Of a stretch of 17,896 bases of DNA, positions 14,088 to 17,896 are shown piece by piece. Below the pieces are notes generated by a model. That model saw nothing but the letters and a program-made list of their open reading frames with translations. It searched no databases and had not been told where the DNA came from. Both the position numbers and the translations under genes were made by a program. Source of the DNA: DATKKX01 sp035542775 (GTDB taxonomy: Bacteria; Planctomycetota; Phycisphaerae; UBA1845; UTPLA1); contig DATKKX010000295.1 of NCBI GenBank assembly GCA_035542775.1, positions 1 through 17,896 on the forward strand, given 5' to 3'. Each line of letters starts with the position of its first letter. Position 1 is the first letter of the stretch.

Positions 14088-14737
14088 TCGCCGCCCTGGC
14101 TGTCGGGTGCGGTGCGCTGGCCGCCTCTCTCGTTCTGAGCTGGCCCCTGGTCCTCCTACCTGCCGCCAGTGCCGCCGCAGTCTTGGCATTGCTTGACAGA
14201 CGCCAGGTCCGGGCCCTGTTCAATAAGTGGCTCTGGTTGGGGCTAGCCGTCGCGGTGATCGTGCCGGTCTGGTTGCTGGGGACGACCGTCGATGCCCCCG
14301 CGCGGCATCCCGGCGGTGAGCGGCTGGCTGTCGGCGTGACGATGGCCCTGAGGATCCTGACGACGCTGGCTGCACTGCTTCTCGTCGGGGGCTGCATCTC
14401 GCCGCTCGCGATGAACAGGGCTATGGGGCGCCTCCTCGGCAAGGACTTGGCCCTGGCCTGCGCGATAGGAGTCAATCTCCTCCCCTCGATCCTGGAGATA
14501 CTCCGTCGTACAACTCTGGCCCTGCGGCTTCGCGGCGGATTCAAGCGGCATCGGCTCGCCAACCTGAGACGCTTGGCTGCAACGATCGGCGTGCAAACCG
14601 TGCGATTGACCGAAGACGTGGCGGAGGCTTTGTTGCTTGCTCAAGCGGCTCGATGTCGCGAGAACGATGCGCGCGGAGGACCGCCCGATGCACAAGACGG
14701 AACACTTGACGCCGAGCGTCGGAGGAATGGGGAGTGA
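14036..14737 (+). CDS. Putative transmembrane (T) component of an ECF transporter (CbiQ/EcfT-like)
   Basis: The product is 233 aa from the ATG at 14036, which overlaps the S gene by 52 nt. Other possible starts are TTG 14021 and GTG 14084; the latter overlaps the S stop as GTGA, with AGGAGG at 14060-14065, which is rather far away. Hydrophobic helices lie near 17-55, 64-86, 98-121 and 135-153. A long cytoplasmic helix pair carries ALRLRGGFKRHR (162-173), a degenerate form of the Arg-Gly coupling motif of EcfT, and LLAQAARCREN (200-210), probably the second coupling helix. The C-terminal ~25 residues are polar. It is shorter than many CbiQ proteins. The neighbouring ATPase and S genes support the assignment. 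Confidence 0.7.
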   Translation: MVHFGTDTEEARSRGRVIAALAVGCGALAASLVLSWPLVLLPAASAAAVLALLDRRQVRALFNKWLWLGLAVAVIVPVWLLGTTVDAPARHPGGERLAVGVTMALRILTTLAALLLVGGCISPLAMNRAMGRLLGKDLALACAIGVNLLPSILEILRRTTLALRLRGGFKRHRLANLRRLAATIGVQTVRLTEDVAEALLLAQAARCRENDARGGPPDAQDGTLDAERRRNGE

Positions 14738-15384
14738 TGGCTGATACCCACGGGCCTTCGATGCTGGCGATGCTCATCGGCGATCAACGTCAGGGTAAGA
14801 CCCTCGCCTGTCGGCTTCTCGCCGAGCAGGCCCGCGCGGCCGGCTTCTCGATCGGCGGCATCATCCAGCCGGCGGTCTATGAGGCCGACGTCTGCATCGG
14901 CTACGACATAGTGGACCTGGCTGTCGGCCACCGAGTCCACCTGGCCGTGATCGGAGGCGGGGGCGTGGAGCGGGTCGGGCGTTTTGAATTCCTCGCCGAT
15001 GGATTGGCTCTCGGAAAGGCGGCGATCCGGCAGGCCGCGCAGGAGCATCCGCGATTACTGATCATCGACGAGGTCGGACCGTTGGAGCTGGCCGGGGGCG
15101 GATGGAGTGAACAGTTGGATGAGCTTGTCCAAAGGCACGCGGATCGGCCGGCCGTTCCACCGCGGAAGGATGTTGGCGCGGCGGAATCCGGGAGACAGCC
15201 GGGACGCTTGGCGAGTCAGCTCATGCTCTGCAGCGTCCGCCGGAGCCTGCTTGCGGAGGTTCGAGCTCGCTGGGGCAGTGCTCAGGATTCGGCCGGCCGG
15301 CGACAGACCGCACGCGTGTATGACATGTCGGACGGCCTGGGCGCGATCATCGGTGACATCATCATGTCACTGCATCGTGAATGA
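14737..15384 (+). CDS. THEP1-like nucleoside triphosphatase (NTPase_1 family)
   Basis: This is a 215-aa P-loop protein with Walker A GDQRQGKT (15-22) and Walker B LLIIDEVGPLEL (107-118), the DExGxxEL form of the THEP1 family. Between them are GGIIQPAVYEADVCIGYDIVDL (40-61) and VGRFEFLADGLALGKAAI (80-97), matching the family's usual order. These enzymes hydrolyse NTPs in vitro; their cellular role is poorly defined. The ATG at 14737 shares a base with the T-gene stop (TGATG). GTG at 14734 is an alternative, 8 nt after GGAGG (14721-14725). This coupling to an ECF importer suggests a role in processing or salvaging the imported compound, for instance a small-molecule kinase or NTPase, but that is inference. 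Confidence 0.8.
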   Translation: MADTHGPSMLAMLIGDQRQGKTLACRLLAEQARAAGFSIGGIIQPAVYEADVCIGYDIVDLAVGHRVHLAVIGGGGVERVGRFEFLADGLALGKAAIRQAAQEHPRLLIIDEVGPLELAGGGWSEQLDELVQRHADRPAVPPRKDVGAAESGRQPGRLASQLMLCSVRRSLLAEVRARWGSAQDSAGRRQTARVYDMSDGLGAIIGDIIMSLHRE

Positions 15385-15426
15385 ACGTGACGTTCGGCGG
15401 CAGTGACCAGGGCCTGCGATGAGCGC

Positions 15427-15462
15427 AAAAAAATGCCCACCCGATCCGACCACCGGGTGGGC
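15427..15462 (-). terminator. Rho-independent terminator, minus strand
   Basis: GCCCACCCG (minus-strand reading of 15454-15462) pairs perfectly with CGGGTGGGC (15435-15443) around a 10-nt loop, followed by AT and then seven T (15427-15433). It is the only textbook intrinsic terminator in the window. On the plus strand the same hairpin has A residues before it and no T-run after it, so it may at best weakly end the ECF operon transcript. Confidence 0.8.
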
Positions 15463-15504
15463 TGTTGACCAACGAGTGGGCGAGCCGACTAACACTCGCT
15501 GGCC
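15427..15504 (-). ncRNA. Candidate small structured RNA (~78 nt)
   Basis: Read on the minus strand, a -10 box TATGAT (15511-15516) would start a transcript near 15504. The RNA opens with a 10-bp hairpin, CCAGCGAGUG (15493-15502) with CACUCGUUGG (15469-15478), separated by a 14-nt loop. It ends with a 9-bp GC-rich hairpin and seven U residues. In the first stem the imperfect position is a G-U pair on the minus strand but an A-C mismatch on the plus strand, which favours minus-strand transcription. No reading frame of note lies inside. A good -35 is missing. I do not match it to a known RNA family. It could regulate the convergent ECF/THEP1 operon, whose stop lies 42 nt beyond its end. Confidence 0.5.
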
Positions 15505-15633
15505 ACAACTATCATAGCGGAAAGCTCTGTGTCACGCACGCGTCATAATTTTGCGGCGGCGTCAACGAGCTTCATCATTTACAACGCCGATCGCGCCTCC
15601 ATTATTCCCGCTGCTTTTCCGTCGGCCGCACCG

Positions 15634-15662
15634 TTGCCCCTCCGCAGATTCCCTGCCACAAT
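15634..15662 (+). promoter_or_regulatory. Possible promoter upstream of the 86-codon ORF
   Basis: TTGCCC (15634-15639) and CACAAT (15657-15662) are separated by 17 bp. Each matches 4 of 6 consensus bases. A leader of about 40 nt with GGAGG would follow. Confidence 0.3.
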
Positions 15663-15708
15663 CATAGCGCTCCTCCGGTCAAACGGCATGCTCGATGGAG
15701 GTAGAAAC

Positions 15709-15969
15709 ATGAGGGTTGCCCGGCCATCCGTCCGAGAATCAACGGCGGCGCTAAGACCCACCGCGACAAGCAGTTACAGGCGCGACCTCTTGCGGACGGC
15801 GCCGTTTCCACAGGCTGTTAGGATCCCCTATGATCTTGAGAGTCTGGCGCTGTCAACCGCCAGGGTGTGCGTCCGGCTCCCCCGACGAGCGTATGAATAT
15901 CATCCTGTTCGATGGCGTGGAAAGATCACGCGAGAGTCAGGTGCCGATTTCATGCTGAGTTCATGTTGA
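15709..15969 (+). CDS. Hypothetical ORF, 86 aa, doubtful
   Basis: In favour: ATG at 15709 has a very good ribosome site (GGAGG at 15697-15701, 7-nt spacing), and a passable promoter lies 40-75 nt further up. Against: the protein is Arg-rich (MRVARPSVRESTAALRPTA...), matches no family I know, and its third-position GC is only about 58% by my count, below the firm genes here. The frame is open back to a GTG at 15529, but that extension has no support. Another frame at its end begins MNIILFDGVERS, similar to the start of some sugar-nucleotidyltransferases, and then stops. The region could be a decayed gene. It ends 7 nt before the radical SAM gene. Confidence 0.3.
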   Translation: MRVARPSVRESTAALRPTATSSYRRDLLRTAPFPQAVRIPYDLESLALSTARVCVRLPRRAYEYHPVRWRGKITRESGADFMLSSC

Positions 15970-15980
15970 GTTCATAATGG
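15949..15980 (+). repeat. Tandem 11-nt repeat at the radical SAM start
   Basis: TTCATGCTGAG (15949-15959) and TTCATGTTGAG (15960-15970) are followed by a partial third unit, TTCATAATGG (15971-15980), which contains the ATG start at 15977. The first two units each hold a minimal ATG-NTG-A start/stop overlap. It may reflect local slippage or a translation-control element. Confidence 0.6.
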
Positions 15981-16915
15981 TCAACAAACGCCACGATTCC
16001 TCCATATCCCGCGCGGGCGGGGGGGCCTTACCTGGTGACTCGCCGAGCACGGAGTTGTCTTTGGCTTTTCGGCAGCACGGCCGCCACTGGCGAGAAAATG
16101 CGTACTGCTATCCCGTCGTCTCGAGGCGCAGCGGCGGGCTTTCCATCGGCATCAACCTGAACCCCAGCAAAGCGTGTAACTTCGACTGCATCTACTGCCA
16201 GGTGGATCGTGCCGTGCCGCCGCCGGTCCGCAAGGTAGACCTTGCCGTGCTCAAGGCCGAACTCGACCATCTCCTGAACGTCGCCATCGATCAGACTCTG
16301 TTCGCCGATCCGCCGCTGGACTGCCTCGCTGCCGACCAACGGGCCATTCGCGATATTGCTTTCAGCGGCGACGGAGAGCCGACCGCCTATCCACGATTCA
16401 ATGAGGCCGTGCAGATCGCCGCCGACGCCAGGCGAGCCCACGATCTTCGCGACACCAGAATCGTGGTGATTACCAACGCCTGCTACCTGGCCAAGCCGAA
16501 AGTGCGAGCCGCCCTTCGTGTTCTCGACGAAAACAACGGCGAGATCTGGGCCAAGCTCGACGCCGGCACGCAGGCGTACTACGAGAAGGTCAGCCGGTCG
16601 GCTTTGCCGCTTTCGCACGTCCTGGCGAACATCCTCGACGCCGCCATCGTCCGGCCGATCGTGATTCAATCGCTGTGGATGCGGATTCACGGCGAGCCGC
16701 CGCCGGCCGAGGAGCTTCGGGCCTTCGCCGACAGGCTCAAGGAGATCATCGCCGGCGGGGGAAAGATCAAGCTTGTACAGGTTTATACCATCGCCCGACA
16801 GCCGGCCGAAGCATTCACCGAGGCTCTGTCACGCGAGCAGCTTGACGGCGTCGCCGCGATCATCGGGGCGTCAGTGAACGTGCCGCTGGAAGTCTTCCCT
16901 GGTGTGGGCGGATAG
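15977..16915 (+). CDS. Radical SAM protein, COG0731-like Fe-S oxidoreductase
   Basis: The 312-aa protein has a 4Fe-4S/SAM motif C67-NFD-C71-IY-C74 (CX3CX2C), preceded by SIGINLNPSKACNFDCIYCQVD as in the COG0731 group, and FSGDGEPTAYPRF (129-141), the SAM-binding GGEP-like segment. The barrel continues with IVVITNACYL (near 162-171) and VIQSLWMRIHGEPP. There is no C-terminal SPASM or B12 domain. The substrate is unknown; relatives include wybutosine-type TYW1 proteins and uncharacterised bacterial enzymes. The first ~30 residues are variable and polar. The start is ATG at 15977 with only a weak GAG upstream, so ATG may not be the true start. No partner gene is obvious. Confidence 0.88.
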   Translation: MVNKRHDSSISRAGGGALPGDSPSTELSLAFRQHGRHWRENAYCYPVVSRRSGGLSIGINLNPSKACNFDCIYCQVDRAVPPPVRKVDLAVLKAELDHLLNVAIDQTLFADPPLDCLAADQRAIRDIAFSGDGEPTAYPRFNEAVQIAADARRAHDLRDTRIVVITNACYLAKPKVRAALRVLDENNGEIWAKLDAGTQAYYEKVSRSALPLSHVLANILDAAIVRPIVIQSLWMRIHGEPPPAEELRAFADRLKEIIAGGGKIKLVQVYTIARQPAEAFTEALSREQLDGVAAIIGASVNVPLEVFPGVGG

Positions 16916-16936
16916 GCGCAACCCGCGTAGACCAGC

Positions 16937-16960
16937 AGTCTCAAATCGCAAGTCTAAAAT
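16937..16960 (+). repeat. Short direct repeat and AT-rich patch in the radical SAM/OPT gap
   Basis: AGTCTCAAAT (16937-16946) and AGTCTAAAAT (16951-16960) differ at one base and sit 14 nt apart in an otherwise GC-rich gap. The second contains TAAAAT, a possible -10 box for the OPT gene, but no -35 is visible. The rest of 16916-17097 shows nothing else that I can support. Confidence 0.4.
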
Positions 16961-17097
16961 ATGTGTTTTGCTGCACCCTCGACGGTCTTCCCCCGCATGG
17001 ACCCAAATGGTAACCTACCGGCTCACTGCCCGGCGGCTCGACTATGGCGCGGAAACGGGCCTCCGGCGATCTCTGTATCAGGAGAAAGGACAGCCGC

Positions 17098-17896
17098 ATG
17101 GCCAGCCAGCCGCAGATCCAGACCAAACTGCCGGAAAATGCCTATCGTGAACTGAAGCCGGGCGAGAAATACATCCCGATGGTGCCGCCAAACGTGCCGG
17201 CGCCGGAGATCACCGCCCGGTCGATCATCTTCGGCATCATCATGAACATCATCTTTTCGGTGGTCGCGACCTACCTGGCCCTGAAAGCCGGGCAGGGCAT
17301 CGAGACGGCCATCCCGATTTCGATTCTGTCGATCGGGCTCTCCGGGTTGCTCCTCCGCATCGGCTACCGGCGCAGCTCACTGCTCGAGAACATCAACATC
17401 CTGGCGATCAGCACCACCTCCGGCATCGTCGCCGGCGGAACGTGTTTTACCATGCCGGCGATTTACGTTCTGGAATTGAACACCAAGCTTGGCATCCCGA
17501 ACTGGTCTTTGTTCCTGCAGATCTTCTTCGTGCCGCTGCTGGGCGCCGTTCTGGGCGTTCTGATGCTCATCCCCTTCCGCCGCTATTTTGTCAAGGAGAT
17601 GCACGGCAAGTTTCCGTTCCCGGAGGGCACGGCCACCAACGAGATCCTCGCCACGGGAGCGGCCGGCGGTGGGAATCAGGCCTGGGTGCTGATTTACTCC
17701 TTCGTGCTCGCGATGGCCTACAACTTTGTCTCCGGAGCCCTCAAGGTCTTCACGGAGACCTTCACCACCGGCAAAGCCACCCTGGAATCGGCCGCCAAGA
17801 GCGTCAGCACACTGGCCTTCCAGTCTGAATTCTTCACCACCATGACCAACAAGATCAAGGCCGTGTTCTTCATGGGCACGGGAGCCTACTACCTTG
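17098..17896 (+). CDS. OPT family oligopeptide transporter, N-terminal part (runs off the window)
   Basis: The frame opens with ATG at 17098, after AAAGGA (17085-17090) with 7-nt spacing, and continues without a stop to the window end (266 codons seen; full members usually exceed 550 aa). OPT proteins are proton-driven importers of peptides or metal chelates in the inner membrane. Seen: a polar start containing PGEKYIPMVPPNVPAPEITARS (21-42), first helix IIFGIIMNIIFSVVATYLALKAG (43-65), further helices near 71-88, 100-125 and 137-160, and the family hallmark FPFPEGTATNEIL (172-184). A GG-rich loop and another helix (194-213) follow. Its C-terminal part lies outside the window. Substrate cannot be told from this part. 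Confidence 0.92.
   Translation, partial: MASQPQIQTKLPENAYRELKPGEKYIPMVPPNVPAPEITARSIIFGIIMNIIFSVVATYLALKAGQGIETAIPISILSIGLSGLLLRIGYRRSSLLENINILAISTTSGIVAGGTCFTMPAIYVLELNTKLGIPNWSLFLQIFFVPLLGAVLGVLMLIPFRRYFVKEMHGKFPFPEGTATNEILATGAAGGGNQAWVLIYSFVLAMAYNFVSGALKVFTETFTTGKATLESAAKSVSTLAFQSEFFTTMTNKIKAVFFMGTGAYYL

Noticed and set aside
15579..15761. A 60-codon minus-strand frame upstream of the candidate small RNA
   Set aside because: No ribosome site, no recognisable features and atypical composition; not needed to explain the terminator.
15893..15957. A short frame starting MNIILFDGVERS as a sugar-nucleotidyltransferase gene
   Set aside because: Only the first few residues look familiar and the frame stops after about 20 codons; too little to call even a pseudogene.

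Overview
This is a high-GC bacterial window with compact genes on both strands. The best guess for its source is a planctomycete, probably of the Phycisphaerae type. Three things point there: an H-x-DG/'FADGH'-type prepilin protein whose cleavage site reads A|FTLLELLVV (gene at 10716-11642), a secreted three-domain calcineurin-like phosphoesterase with an SdrD-like N-terminal module, and a fused TsaC/LMW-phosphatase next to rpiB. The lineage is an inference from gene style; there is no rRNA or tRNA here to confirm it.

Layout. Positions 1-271 hold two tandem copies of a ~137-bp non-coding repeat that probably continues left of the window. Next come two minus-strand genes, rpiB (272-745) and a TsaC-arginine-phosphatase-like fusion (807-1931), driven by a near-consensus promoter at 1952-1980. 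Diverging from them is a NifS/IscS-type cysteine desulfurase (2126-3295). The gap that follows contains an untabulated 51-codon membrane ORF on the minus strand (3356-3511). A methylisocitrate-lyase-like gene (3680-4597) and a short citrate/2-methylcitrate synthase (4704-5897) form a probable propionate or C3/C4-acid pair. A secreted metallophosphoesterase (6003-7616) follows, then an unrecognised ~14-TM protein (7735-9717) tightly followed by a lipoprotein alpha/beta-hydrolase (9722-10549), then a pilin-like protein with a good sigma70-type promoter (10551-10579).

The most system-like block is 11655-15384, an ECF-type vitamin or metal importer of unknown substrate. It contains a two-ATPase fusion, an S-like membrane protein, a T-like membrane protein, and a THEP1-like P-loop NTPase whose start overlaps the T gene. 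A structured leader with two chained mini-ORFs precedes it. Just downstream, on the opposite strand, lies a compact candidate small RNA of about 78 nt (15427-15504) with a 10-bp 5' hairpin and a textbook Rho-independent terminator.

The right end carries a doubtful 86-codon ORF (15709-15969), a COG0731-type radical SAM protein (15977-16915) and the 5' part of an OPT-family transporter (17098 to the window edge). Several -10 boxes sit only 7-9 nt before the start codon (2113, 3667, 13455), suggesting leaderless mRNAs. No mobile element, CRISPR array, tRNA or rRNA was seen.
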